Source: Aphelocoma coerulescens | Taxonomy: Eukaryota; Chordata; Aves; Passeriformes; Corvidae | Direction of reading: 5' to 3' | DNA length: 64,000 nt | Assembly: GCF_041296385.1 (NCBI RefSeq) | Contig: NC_091023.1 | Location: 24,491,924 to 24,555,923 of the forward strand | Notes under the pieces: generated by a model | Told to the model about the DNA's origin: nothing | Database searches by the model: none | Seen by the model: the letters and a program-made list of their open reading frames with translations, nothing else | Made by a program: the position numbers and the translations under genes | Shown here: piece after piece, positions 11,591 to 23,029 of the stretch | How positions within the stretch are numbered: position 1 is the first letter of the stretch | Layout: the number at the start of each line of letters is the position of its first letter

Positions 11591-12643
11591 ATTATGGGTG
11601 ATTTTAAACTTTTTTTTGGTACTAGTATTTTTCAACGTCTTTCCTTTCCATCCTGAAGAACAACAGTGATTTTTATTACTCTTTCTTCACACAGAGTTAA
11701 CTTTCTATGGGGGAAAAAAGTAATTTTTCAGGGCTGTGACATTAAAAATTGCTACTTTTTATTGTAGACTTGAATTTCTACAAAACTTAGAAGAATCTCA
11801 GAAGCTGCAAGAACCCCAAGCAATTCTCTTCCACTCCCCAAAGCCGTTTTAGGACAAGAAATCTCTTGGTTTAGTTGGTTCAGCTTAGATTACTTGGCAC
11901 TTTAGAGGAAAAAATGGCTCTAAAGTGGTTGTCAGTCCATTGGAAAAGTGGAATTTCTGGTTCTTGGCTTTCTGTGCCCTTTGCCCACTCTCTGCCAGGG
12001 TAATTGAAGCCTTTCATTGCTGTTGCTTTTTAACTTCAGCGCATTTCTAATTCTTGTAACCTTTTCAGTAACAGACCTTATTCCTCCCTTATTTAGCCTC
12101 AAGTTTCTATATTTAGCAGTTATTTTTATTTTTTTCTCCTTTATGTTCAATTCCTGCATTCTTAATCTCTGCAGTTCCCAAACACATTTTGCTATCACTT
12201 ATTTTACCCTCGTATTAATTTCTCATTGATTGCTACAATAACAGCACAATAACATTACTGACTTCATGGTTCTTTGGTTTGGTTTTTTTTCCAGAAAACC
12301 TACAAAGGAACAGAATATCTGACATCTTACTTAGATCTAATTCATGCAGAAAAGTGTATTCTAGTCCGAGTTTGTGCACCGGGAACGGAACAGCTCCTGA
12401 AAGATGGAGAGGCTGCAATGAGCAGAATCAGTTTCTTCAGTGAGCTTCTTGACAGGATTTTTAGAAATTGCTTTGAAAACCAAGTCAAGAATTGCCTGAA
12501 CTTCCCAAGAACTCAGGATAATTGTGGTCAGAATCCAAAAAAAAACCCCAAAATACCCAAAAAACCCAAACCAACCAATCAAAGAAATCCCAATAAAACT
12601 CAAACTTCCTTAAGCAATTTTATTGAATGAATGCCTAGATAAT
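11591..12643. other. unique stretch with an A/C-rich tract
   Basis: Single-copy-looking DNA. At 12295 a strong acceptor (GGTTTGGTTTTTTTTCCAG) opens a plus-strand frame of about 110 codons, but the only donor-like site downstream (TTCA then GTGAGC at 12440) is mediocre. It is followed by an A/C-rich low-complexity tract at 12537-12600. Confidence 0.4.
12537..12600. repeat. A/C-rich low-complexity tract
   Basis: Irregular runs of A alternating with CCC, on the pattern AAAACCCCAAAATACCC. Low-complexity sequence, not coding, although one frame stays open through it. Confidence 0.8.
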
Positions 12644-12702
12644 GCTAACTAAATTTTAGAGTTTGGCCTAAAATTGCTAAATAAAATTTTAGAGTTTGGT
12701 CT
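12644..12702. repeat. two-copy tandem duplication, about 32-bp period
   Basis: The block GCTAA(C/A)TAAA ending in TTTAGAGTTTGG occurs at 12644-12668 and again from 12676, differing by a few bases. It lies immediately before the CR1 copy at 12714. Confidence 0.85.
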
Positions 12703-12713
12703 GGTGCGTGGTT

Positions 12714-12828
12714 AGAGAATCTTGGAATTGTTAAGGGTGGAAAAGATCCTCAAAGTCATCAAGTGCAACCTTTGATCAAATATGACCCTGCCCACTAAAC
12801 CACATCAGAAAGTGCCACATCCACTCAT
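12714..12828 (-). mobile_element. CR1 LINE 3' fragment, second end type
   Basis: Diverged reverse-strand CR1: GAGAATCTTGGAATTG, AAGGGTGGAAAAGATCCT, CATCAAGTGCAACC, then CCCTGCCCACTAAACCACAT and GTGCCACATCCA. It matches the subfamily ending in ACTCGATGATCTTAGAGG on its own sense strand. Confidence 0.85.
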
Positions 12829-13359
12829 TCCATGATTGCAGACGGCTGATGAAAGGAGGAAAAAATATTCTAAATGCAGTAAAATCTAAATTTTTACAGC
12901 TGGATATTTTGGAGAAATCTTTTTAAACAAAGAACTCAACAAGGTTGGGCTCTGAATCCACTCACTTCCCAAATTTCTCTGTGTATTTCCAACTTTGTGT
13001 GCTAAATTTGAAAAGAAGAGCCCTATTTTTTAAGGAAATAGGGATTTCCTTGAAGTGCAACGCAGATGGCAGCAATGAGAGCAAAAATAAAGCAGATGAA
13101 CAAATCAAAGTTACACACAGCAAACCCTGAGCCCCAAGTCCACGGGAACGGGATCTGCACTTCTGTGCAATCCTACAACTTCTTAATTGGCCTCCAGTAT
13201 TTGCCTGAAAATTTCTGGTCAACAGGAAATCAAAGGGAATGGGGGAATAATTGCAGCACAGCCAAATTAATTGACTTTCCTGGTGGCTATAAAATGCTAC
13301 AAAACTTTCCCAAGCAGAATTTCAGAGCTGCTAATAAGTGATGGCAGGTGCTGAAGGTG

Positions 13360-13790
13360 ACATTGACAGCCATTTGTCTGCAGCCAGGCAAGAAATACGG
13401 CCACGCACGCTGGCATTATTGGATATTAGAGGTTCTGCCTTCCAAATGTCATATTTTAAATGTCATTGTATTTGCAGAGAGGGGAAAAAATAAAATTTTA
13501 ATGCTATTTTAGTCGTCTATCTCTCATTGAGCCTTAAAATAATGTCAGTTTTTACGAACAGTTTTAATAGTATGCAAAAGTAATTATCTGCAGTCTCTGA
13601 GGCTCAGTATCCTTTAATAATGAACTGAGTCATTCCATAGCCCAAATTTATAAATGGCTATTTGCAGACTAGAGGGGAGCACGGGCATCAGACCTACGTA
13701 GGAATAGTCAAGCACTGCAAAATTCTATGAGAAATAGCAGATTCAGATTAATTTATCTATAAATTATGAGTTGCATTTACCAGTCCTGAA
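13360..13790. promoter_or_regulatory. conserved-element-like AT-rich patch (possible enhancer)
   Basis: Repeat-free, with many homeodomain-type cores. Seen directly: TGACAG at 13364, ATGCAAA (octamer-like POU site) at 13572 directly followed by TAATTA at 13581, a CTTTAATAATGAACTGAGTC block, and ATTAATTTATC near 13749. Such clustering is typical of vertebrate developmental enhancers. Regulatory function is inferred from motif density and texture only, with no alignment. Confidence 0.22.
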
Positions 13791-16417
13791 GCCAAATTTG
13801 ACCAAAACATCCATTCTGGGTCCAGGAACATTTAATAGTGGGTTTGGTGGGGTTTAAGCAGCCATGTAACCCTGATTTCACAGCCAGCTTTAATTTCATG
13901 GTGTCAAAACCTGTTAGGTTAAGACATTAGTGATGGTTTAGTCTTTCCTGTAAATATTTAAGATGTAAGATAAGCCTTGTTCATCTCTGGAGGTCACACA
14001 GAGGGTGGTGATTCAAAGTGGGTGATTCAAACCTTCCTGAACCGACTCTCCAGGGGTCGTTCCTGGTCCTTTCATACAGCCAGCAGTTTCAAACAACACC
14101 CAGACAATTATTTTCTACTCAACATCTAAAGAACAACTATCTAGTCCTGCAAAGCACAAGAAGGGGAATCGAATCCCAGGTTGGGAAGGCTGCAAAAATT
14201 AATACTCGGTCTTCATAAACGAGAGGGGTCTAATCAGAATCCCTCATCTCACATTTTGCTGTTCTTATTTGCTGTGATTCGGGCAAAAGGCGATGATCTG
14301 AGGGTCTGAGCATCCTCTGAAACAGCAGCAGGCAACTTTTAGGAGAGGAAAGAGGAGTTCTGCCCAGTTCCTCACCCCCATCCTGTGCACCGCGGCGCTC
14401 CTCGGATCGTCCCTGTTTGAACCTCACTTCCAACCCTCACTTTGTGTCCTCCCTCTCATAATTTGCTGTGGGTTCCCTCATTAGCAAAGCCCTGCTTACG
14501 AAGCCATCACCCTGCTGTTGTGCTTTTCCAGGCTGCTCTGACTCCCAGCTCCTCCAGGCTGGGATTCCAACCACGAGCTGGAAGCGGGAGCAGCACAGGA
14601 TTCAGCTGCACAGCCCAAACACAGCAATAGGAAGCTGGCTCAGGGATCAATTAGGGAACAGAATGAATGGAAATGGCTTTTGAAAAAAGACAATGAGCCA
14701 ATTGGTGTTATTATCCCACTCTGGCAGGATTCAGGTTGTTTGGCAGCGAGCCAGAGGGATGGGTTTGGTTCCTTTCTCTCTTTGATTGCCTTCAGACGTC
14801 AGGCCCAATAAAACAATCTCACTTATTCCACCAGCATTTGCCAAACAAACGTGTTCCAGCCCCTCTGGAGATTCTTAACCCCCTCGTAAGGGGGTGAGCC
14901 CACAGCATCATCTCGTATCTGACCACACTCACGATTAAAAAAAGAAATCCTTAGAATGATTCCAGTTTCAATTCCTGGGCTCTGCCTCTGGCTGTCACCT
15001 CTTGTCACAGCACTGGCTCCATCTTTTCTGCACCCTCACCACAATTCCATGAGGTTCTGTAACTTCCCTGCAGCCTGGTGGGCTCAGAAATGTGCACTTT
15101 GGGATTTCCCCCTTCCCTGAACCATGAGAAGAGCGAAACTCTTACGTTCTACTTTTACCTCACCTGCAATTGCACTCCAGGATTGATTGCTACTTAAAAA
15201 TGGGTTGATTTACCAAAAACTAGATTGATATTTGTGAAATAGGATACCTGCTTCAAGTCAAAACATGCAAACCATGTAGTGGAAATATCTAATTTCTCTG
15301 CAGACATTTCATTTCATTATTTCATCTTTTTACTGGCCTAAGTCAGCCCTGGACTCAGTAGAACATCAGTGGTTAATAAAAAGCAAGTTGTTCATTTTGG
15401 GGTTGTAGATTTGGGTGGCTGAGTCACAGCCCTTTATTCTGTGCTCCTTTCAAGATTTTTTCTGTAAAGGATCCAATTTGTTACTAAAAATTTGTTGATA
15501 TTTGGTCTTATGTAAGAACAATCTTTATCCCACCTTGATCCCCTGATCCTTTAAAGGAAAGTGAAACCTTCTGCCCATGGGTTTTACCCTGTTCAGTTCC
15601 TCCTTACACCAGGAACACTGGACATTGTCTGAGAGGGATTTTCATGCCAAAATACCTAATTTCAGCATGAAATCTTTCAGCCATCAACAATATTTGCTTT
15701 AACATAAAGGGAAGGAGAATCTAAATATCTTTTAAGACATTTAAGATGCATTCAGTTGAGCAACTGACCTGCTTTGGAAGGTAGTAAATGATTATAGTGA
15801 TTATCACGACTAAATTAAATGTTCACAGCTTAAAAATGGACCAGATCCTTCTTTACCTGTTGCTTCCCTTGCTCTGCAGAACCTACTCACAGCAACAAAA
15901 AAAATCCCATTTTTTCAGGACTATATAATGGTTTTGTCAAACAAAACTACACCAATAACTTATTCATCATAATTGAAGGAAACATTTTGTAGATTCTTCC
16001 TATAGAAGAGTAATTTACTCTCCTGAAGCCACTTCCAAGACCTGAATTAATGACCAGTGAGAAGCACATTAGTGGATTAGGATGAACTCTCATTCTGTTC
16101 CCTGAGTTAATTGACTTTCAAGCCAAGACTGTGACCTTTTTTCTGTTTGCATCTTCAAAAAATCTACCCTGGTAAAGTGCACACAGTCCTGGGCAAGCTC
16201 CTCCTGTTGTGCCACACTAAACTCAGCGACAGCAGAGCTAAATTAAACTGAACAAGATGTTTATTCTTGTAGGTTTGGGGATTTTTTCCTCTTCTTGAGG
16301 GTTTTTGGGGGGCGTGGGTTAATCCTTAATGTACAAAATGTTGACAATATCTTTCTTTATTCCTATTATTTAAATATAGAGTTATTTTGATTTTCTATAT
16401 AATGTTATTAATTATAG

Positions 16418-16506
16418 CTGTCCTGTCATTGATCAGATTTTGTCCAAAGCACCCAAAATACAAATCATGGTACATGATGATGACATCAATGATTATGTAA
16501 AGGAAG
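16418..16506 (+). other. candidate internal exon (plus strand), unidentified
   Basis: An AT-rich acceptor (ATGTTATTAATTATAG) opens an 89-nt stretch that ends at GGAAG followed by GTGAAT. With one leading base it is open for 29 codons, including ILSKAPKIQIMVHDDDINDY. No family is recognised. It ends in phase 1, compatible with the candidate at 34307. The acceptor lacks a strong pyrimidine tract and the donor is only moderate. Confidence 0.2.
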
Positions 16507-16966
16507 GTGAATTATTACTGTTACTATCCATGAAAACACTGTATGGGCACCAAAATTCACTGGTTAGATGTCATTTTTCCAGCTTTTCCAAGTCCCAGGA
16601 TAAAAAGAGGAATATGGGATGTGCCAAATATCAGGGATAGGAGAGCCTTCCCCAAGTGCCATGGACACAAGCATTGAAGCTGAAGGCTTTGCAGGGTTAA
16701 ATCTTATTTTACCCTTTTAATTACTGGTAAATTACTACAATAATTTACTGTAGCATTACTTGGTGCAGTTTTAGCTTGCCAAACCAGGAGGTTGATCTCA
16801 CTTCCTTTGCAGAACTGTCCCACAGTCCAATAAATTTCTGCCAAGGTAGAAGTTTTTTCCTCCCTGCTATAAAGCTGAAATTTTCTCTTCCCCTTTTTTT
16901 CAGCCTGTTACCTCTCCTAATGGCCAAGTGTCACAACAAATAATCATTTGATCCCCTTAACACACA

Positions 16967-16984
16967 TTTATTTATTTATTTATT
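16967..16984. repeat. (TTTA)n microsatellite
   Basis: About four and a half TTTA units between ACACA and TTGGG. Short simple repeat. Confidence 0.85.
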
Positions 16985-19900
16985 GGGATATGTTCTCTCA
17001 TCTGCCATCAGCACCACCCAGTCCCCCTGGTTCATGATCCCTCTTCACCATTCAGCTTCCTGAAGCTTTCTGGAAAAAATTCAGCTTAAATGCAGCATTT
17101 TTTTTAACCTCATTTTATTTCTTCCGTGCACAAACTCCTTGATATGTCACAGTTTATTCTGACAAAGCAGAGTAAAATAAAATATATAAAATAGTGGCTC
17201 TCAGGCCTAAATTCCAAGGACCAGGTTGGTCAAGAGGAAAGCGAAAACACTCAGGTAAGTTTGGGACTGAGGAAAATCCCTAATTCTCCATTATAATTCA
17301 CTTCACCTGCCTTTTTCCTGAGGTTTCTGGGAAAGCTGGATGCAAAAAACGAGGATAATTCCAAGTGGTTGGTGACATCCTCCCCTGAAATGCCTCATCC
17401 AGGAGCTTTTGAGGATCCCAGGGCTCCTGAGCGTGGTGCCCTGTCCCACCCAGAACCCTCCATCCCAGCTGGAGGGAGCAGCAGCCCCTCAGAATTCCCC
17501 TAAAATGGGATATGAGCATCCCTTCACTGGAGTTACACCACAGCAGCCCTCGTGGCCTGGGGGTTTCACTGTGCTCGGCTTGATTGTCACTTTTGGTGAT
17601 TAAATTACCTGATGTTACCCACTGCAGCATCCTGAGAGCTTCCTTCCCCTAAATGGGCCATCACTTAACAGCTGTGCTCGTTCTGCTTCCCTCATTCCCC
17701 ACATCCAGCCCCGCATGGCTTCCTGCCCAGCATCTGCTGCTCCATTCCCCTCCTGGAGCAGGAACCTTCCCAGCAGACACAACTTGATTTAGACAGATTT
17801 TCCCTACCTGTGGCTCAGGTTTCTCACCTTCCTTCTCAGGCAGTATTTTAGGGCTGCTCTCCCTAGGCAGGGCTGGTCACTGTTGTCCTGTCCTTGGCTG
17901 CATCATCTCCACCACCCACCAAGTGGGGCTTTGAAGGATCTTTTGAGGGTCACCCCCACCCTGGGCTGGTGGAAGCCCCACCTGAGCCCACAATGAGCTT
18001 CCTGCACCGGCCTCATGCTGTGTTAATTAACCCCACGTGTAAATTAACCACCCAAATAGACAAAATTAAGTGAGTGGCTCTCCAGCCTTCAATGTTTCAC
18101 GGAATTATTTTAATATTGCATTAGGTGACTGTTGCTATGATGGGGTTTGGCTTTGTTTTTTTCTGTTCACATCAACTCTTCTTGGAATAATTGAGATGTG
18201 AAAATAATCTGAACCTTTAGACTTTGTGAATACACAGAAATTTTGGATGTTGCTCAGTTAAATCTCTTCCAAAATCAAAGGCAAGAAAAGTATCCCAGCC
18301 TGTCCAAGTCCACACTCGGCCTCAAGGCAAACTCCTGGAAAAAATTAGGGATGTACTGCTTGAGACAGCCAGGGTGTCAGATGTTATAAACTCCCTGTGC
18401 CTAAGAATAAAAAACAATTAAAAAATGTTAACAGTACTATCAATGCTATATCCTGCCACACAATTCCGGTTACAGCACGTTCCTAAAATGCAAAGGAGCT
18501 TTGCAAATATAAAAGTCTTTCATTCCTTCCTCTCCAAAACCTGTAGCTAAAACAATTTCTTACTTTATTCCTTCTCTTTTCTCCACCATCTTCTATTCCA
18601 TCCCCATTAATGAAGTGCATTTATCAAGAAATGTTTGGACTCTGATCTTGTTCTTTTCCGACCTTAATGATTCTCTGATTCTGTGGAGTTTTGTGGCTCT
18701 GTGGTGAGATGGGACCAGCATGGACCACTTGACCATTTGAGACCTTTCTGGCCACATTCCTGTGGCTCTGGACTCTCCACCCTGCTTACTGACCCAAAGC
18801 AACAACTCACTCCACCTCTATCCAAGTCCCAGATGTGCCATGCAGGACAGGTTTTTTTGGGAAGAGCTGCCCCTCCCTTCTCCTGTTGTACATTGGAGAC
18901 CTTGTAGGTCTTTTCTCCTTCACCTACATTTCAGTTCTCTGCAGCAGCACTACACAGCAGTGCAAAAAGCAGCTTCTCCCCCTCCCTGTTCCTTTGGAGC
19001 ATGCACAAAACAGCTGTCTTTAACATTCCTTGAAGGATTGTGTAATCTCAGCAATGGCAGGGAGCACTTGGGAGTTGAGTGCATTACAAAGTCTAATAAC
19101 AGCAGCAATAATAACAGGGAGGCAGTGAAAGCTCAAGGATGCTGTGACTTTGAGCACGCTCTGGGGTGGCTCTGAGAAGCTCTGCTGCAGCTCTGGGAAG
19201 CCTCTGGCACCAGACAGGTTCCAATATGTCCCATGGGGCAGGGAACACAAATTTAAGATTTTATTTCCAGAGGGTGGGCCTGCGTGAGGCCCGTGTTGAG
19301 TGCAATAAAGGTGTTTGCAAACTGAAGAGTTTTCAGTCAACTAAATGAGTTTTCCACCTTTTCACAGAGCCAGGCGCTGTTTTCATTAGACTTTACACAC
19401 TTTTGGTGTGATCTCACCTTGGAAGGAAGAAGCAGGTCAGCTAAAAGGAAGCCAAAGGATCTCTCCTTCAGGCCAAGTGCTGTTGTTGACACTTGTAGTG
19501 CAGCAGGACCCGGGGATTTGGTGTTTGGTAGTTGTCTGATAAGACATTTCTGATCTGTGCACAATCTTCCCACACAGAAAATGATCACAGGATGCACCAC
19601 GAGAACACAGCGAAGCTGATTTAGGGCAAGGTGGGGTGGGGTGATGCTTGGAACATCACTGGAACATCACCTGGCAAAAAGTGGGTCCAGGTCGGCCTGG
19701 AGAAGGAGGAAGGGCGCCAGTGACAACCAAAACTTCTTCCATTCAGGGCTCTGAGTCAGCCTGAGCTGCCTGAAGGGAAGCCAAAGTCGCTTGAAAGTTG
19801 AGAGATGTGTTTTACACATGACACTGATGGAATGTGAAACCAAAGGATTGATCTCAAAGCTTTGGCCAAAAAAATCCTGTGTGATGAATGACAAAAGCTG

Positions 19901-20443
19901 AGATCAAATGTGCTGCTTTTTATCTCCATTTTTAAGCCCCTGAAATTAGTACAATTTCAATGGGAAGTGAACTCTGAAATATCATACCCAGCCCCAGAAA
20001 TCTCCCTCTGTAGAGAAGATTCACTGCAGAGAGATCCCATGGGACAGATAGAAGCTGACAATTTAATAAATGAAGATGGAAGCAGAACAAGCTGACATCT
20101 TAATCAGCTCTTCTCCTGGAAACAAAGGCACTGCACAATTTCCTTCCTTATCCACCTCTTTCTCAACACCAGTTGATCATATCTGGCCACAGAAATTACT
20201 CTTTGACCTCTCTGGCAGCTGCTTCTGTTTGCAGCAATTTGTTTTTTGCTACAGCCCACATTTCCAGGGAGGGAAAAAAAATCAGCAGCACTTCACAGCT
20301 CTACATAAAATTGTCAGTGACCCAAATGTATGAATATCACTCCCTTTAGTAAGTCTCTGCTCAAATAAACAGCTCTCAGCATGTTTGCAACCTGCGACAA
20401 CCACAAGCAGCTACGGCAAGAGCTCAGAGCAGCAGCCTCTCCT

Positions 20444-21025
20444 CTAATTGCTTTCCACTCCACCAGCAACCAGCAGGTCTGCTCCTACTGGTGGGCCAGA
20501 ACAAAATTCCAGGCAGGAATTTTTAATGTTCCCATCCAGCTCGTGCTCCGTAGCAAGCTGGTCCTTGAATTCCTGACACCCTAATCGTGAATTCATAAAG
20601 CTCTCAAAACTCAGAGGATCGGGGGATGCCAGCCTGGGAGTCAGCACAAAGCCTGGCTGGAAGGGGGGATGATTCACTTTCGAGAGGCTCCTGAAGCACA
20701 CATCAAATTTTAATAAGTCTTTGACTCTCTTTTGGAAATGCCATCTCCTAATGACACCGTGCAAAGATGCTGTTTCTCCTATTAGCTCTCGCTTTAAAAT
20801 GCTCAAATGCTCAGCTCGTGGTGCCTGATAAGCTGTCAGAGAAGAGCTTAAAACACCAGGGAAGAACATTCTGCTGCTGGGATGATGTTGGGATGTGCAG
20901 CACCTGCTCTGATGTTGGGATGTGCAGCACCTGCTCCTGCTCTCCGCTGCCGTAGGAAAGATTTCCCTGACTTCAGGGTCAGATGAAAAATCCAAACATT
21001 TATGGAGCTGAATTATTCTTTTCAA
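20444..21025 (-). other. longest open frame in the window (193 codons), unidentified
   Basis: Minus-strand frame starting MKRIIQLHKCLDFSSD. It includes a nine-residue tandem duplication (SRCCTSQHQ/SRCCTSQHH) produced by a 27-bp DNA duplication. No domain, signal peptide or membrane segment is recognised and no promoter or splice context supports it. By a rough estimate from base composition, a frame of this length is only marginally longer than expected by chance in 64 kb. Probably not a gene. Confidence 0.12.
20884..20937. repeat. 27-bp tandem duplication, two copies
   Basis: GATGTTGGGATGTGCAGCAC plus CTGCTC(T/C) is present twice head to tail with a single final-base difference, so the duplication is recent relative to the flanks or the unit is constrained. 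Confidence 0.95.
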
Positions 21026-21192
21026 AGCTGGGGAAGAGACTCTTCAATTCATCTATAAAATGGCTGTATGCTCAGCAAAGTCTTTCTGCACCCTTCAAGC
21101 CCCAAAATCCCACCTGAAAAACCAATTTTGCAATACCAGGTCGGTGTTCAAGGGCAAGGCAGAAGGGTGGAGCTGGCAGGTGGGGGATGAAA

Positions 21193-21262
21193 TCATTACA
21201 GAATCATTAAAGCTGGAAAAGACCTCCAAGATCATCAAGCCCAACACCAAACTCCTTTGCAC
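21193..21262 (-). mobile_element. CR1 LINE 3' end, second end type
   Basis: Reverse-strand terminus: ACAGAATCATTAAAGCTGG, AAAAGACCTCCAAGATCATC, AAGCCCAACACC. About 70 bp survive. Confidence 0.88.
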
Positions 21263-21786
21263 ACAGAGCAGCTCCCCTGCTTTGGGATTTAACACACTTT
21301 TAGTGTCCTGGCTACTCCACTGGGTGCTGCACCATTGCTTTTACACAAATGCACCCACACCAAATTAACCACCAGTTATAAACTCACAACGCCTTAAAGT
21401 TTATTTTTTGTAACGCGAAGAACCCAACCAGCAGAGCATAGAAGGTGACTTTGGGGAGCAGCTGAATTCATAAAGGAATGTCTGCAAGAAGATGGGATTA
21501 TTTGCAGAGGGAAACAGCCAAAAGAAGTCTTTCTGTGCCAATCTAAATCGGGTCTCAGCCTGAAGCAGCAACAAGCTGCAGGGATTTCCATGGCTGCTCC
21601 TGGAAGGATAAATACTGCAGGGAGTGTGCACACACCTGGCTGGGAATCACAGCACTCTTGTGCCAGGAAAACAAGGCTCTTCATGGCCCAGGGGTACCCC
21701 TGGACTGTGATACAGCAGGAAAACCTAAACTGGGAACCAGGGACTAAAGCAAACTTGGTTTGCAGGTGCAGAGTGCCAAATGTAAT
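21263..21786. other. unique spacer between CR1 copies
   Basis: About 520 bp of single-copy-looking DNA. Nothing recognised. Confidence 0.5.
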
Positions 21787-21881
21787 CTAATTTTCCACCC
21801 CTTGCCATGGGCAGGGACATCTCCCACTAGCCCAGGTTGCTCCAAGCGTTGTCCAACCTGGCCTCAGACACTTCATAATTC
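21787..21881 (-). mobile_element. CR1 LINE internal 3' fragment
   Basis: Reverse strand: CCCTTGCCATGGGCAGGGAC, ATCTCCCACTAGCCCAGG, TTGCTCCAAGCGTTGTCCAA, CCTGGCCTCAGACACTTC. The expected terminal ACCATTCTATG-type end is absent on the left, so this copy lost its 3' tip by deletion or decay. Confidence 0.9.
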
Positions 21882-22499
21882 CAAGAGGAAACTGTAGCTC
21901 TTTTCCATGGGAAGCGCACTGTGCTAGAGGTACTTAATTAATAAAAATCTATTTTTGCTGTCCCCCAAATCTCAGACACAATGAGTTTATTTTCATTCTC
22001 TTACCTGTTGGTGGAAGAGACCAGCCTTAGCTAAAGCCTGATTTTCCCACTTCTGCCCTGGCCATCACCTTGTTAAGTCTCACCCATTGCAAGGGCATTT
22101 TTATTTTTAGATTGATGCACAACACAGATGAACTTCCCATATTTCACCCCACGGGCCCAATTCACCCCAAATCAGCTTCACTGCAGGACTTTCAGTGGTT
22201 GCAGGAAGCGCAGCAATGCCATGGGAGCAGGAATCGCTGGCACAGGGGTGATGAAACTCAGCACTGGACACACAATTTACTTCTGAGACTCTTTCATCTG
22301 TCGTTTCATCTCTATTAATTTCCAGCCTCCCTTTGTAAGAGAGATAATTTCCTGTTTTCCAGTTTTCCAGGGAATGTGAGAGGCAAACGAAGAGCAATCC
22401 CTCCCAGAATAAGGAAATGTTTACATGTAAAATTAGTATTCAGGAGCAAGAGGAGCTGCACAATCTGCTCTGCACGCTTTAAGCCAAGAAATTTCATGT

Positions 22500-22860
22500 G
22501 AACATTGAATTTTTTATTTTTAGTTGTAGCATTGTGCTTGAAGAATTGACAGCTGAGCTCCCTTTTGGGGATTCGGCCTTTCAGCTTTGTATACCAATTT
22601 AGTAATAAAATTAACTTTCATAGCACATTTCATGTGCAAACACTTCTAATAAAACATCAGTCTCGTTTTGCTGCCGTATCATGAAATTATATTTTCTTGT
22701 CTCACATGAATCCCCCACTTTGTAGGTTAGAGGTCAAATATTGTATCTAGAACAAAAAAATCCATTTAAAATGTCAATAATTAGAGAGGCACCAGAGTTT
22801 TTAAAACTCTGGGCGTAATTTTGATCATTTTCCTCCCAGTGTGTTGGTAAGAATTAATTC
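22500..22860. promoter_or_regulatory. conserved-element-like AT-rich patch (possible enhancer)
   Basis: Repeat-free patch with TGACAGCTG at 22547 (TALE-type site overlapping an E-box core), AATAATTAG at 22776, a 21-base near-perfect palindrome at 22792-22812, and a GTAATTTTGATC block just after it. The texture resembles vertebrate conserved non-coding elements. Function is inferred only. Confidence 0.2.
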
Positions 22861-22991
22861 AGTTCAATTAATATCCCAAACTGAAAGCACTGATAAAACA
22901 CTGATGGGGAAATATGAAAAATGATCCCCAGCTGCAGTTGGTTGTACAGAAAAAGCTGAATGAGGAACTGAGCATCTAAAAATAGGTTTAA

Positions 22992-23029
22992 TTTTTCTTT
23001 TTTTCTTTTTTTCTTTTTTTTTTTGTTTT
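22992..23029. repeat. T-rich (TTTTTTC)n-like tract
   Basis: Repeated runs of five to eleven Ts separated by single Cs, ending TTTTGTTTTG. Low-complexity sequence. Confidence 0.9.

Larger units (their letters stand above)
12829..21192. other. long repeat-poor non-coding stretch
   Basis: Over 8 kb with almost no recognisable transposon sequence. Contents: a conserved-element-like patch (13360-13790), a weak exon-like unit (16418-16506), a (TTTA)n run (16967-16984), a GC-richer patch (about 17380-18020) without CpG enrichment, an isolated ACTCAG/GTAAGT donor at 17254 with no good acceptor, and a 193-codon minus frame (20444-21025). No gene could be identified. Confidence 0.45.

Noticed and set aside
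17230..17260. Perfect donor ACTCAG/GTAAGT at 17254-17255
   Set aside because: No acceptor with a pyrimidine tract lies within a reasonable open stretch upstream (a TAG precedes the short frame), so it is probably a cryptic site.
17380..18020. GC-richer patch, considered as a CpG island or promoter
   Set aside because: C and G are raised but CpG dinucleotides remain rare, and no TATA, initiator or first-exon structure is visible.
18658..18692. CTTAATGATTCTCTGATTCTGTGG, like a plus-strand CR1 terminus
   Set aside because: Too short and without the upstream CR1 blocks; might be a remnant but cannot be supported.
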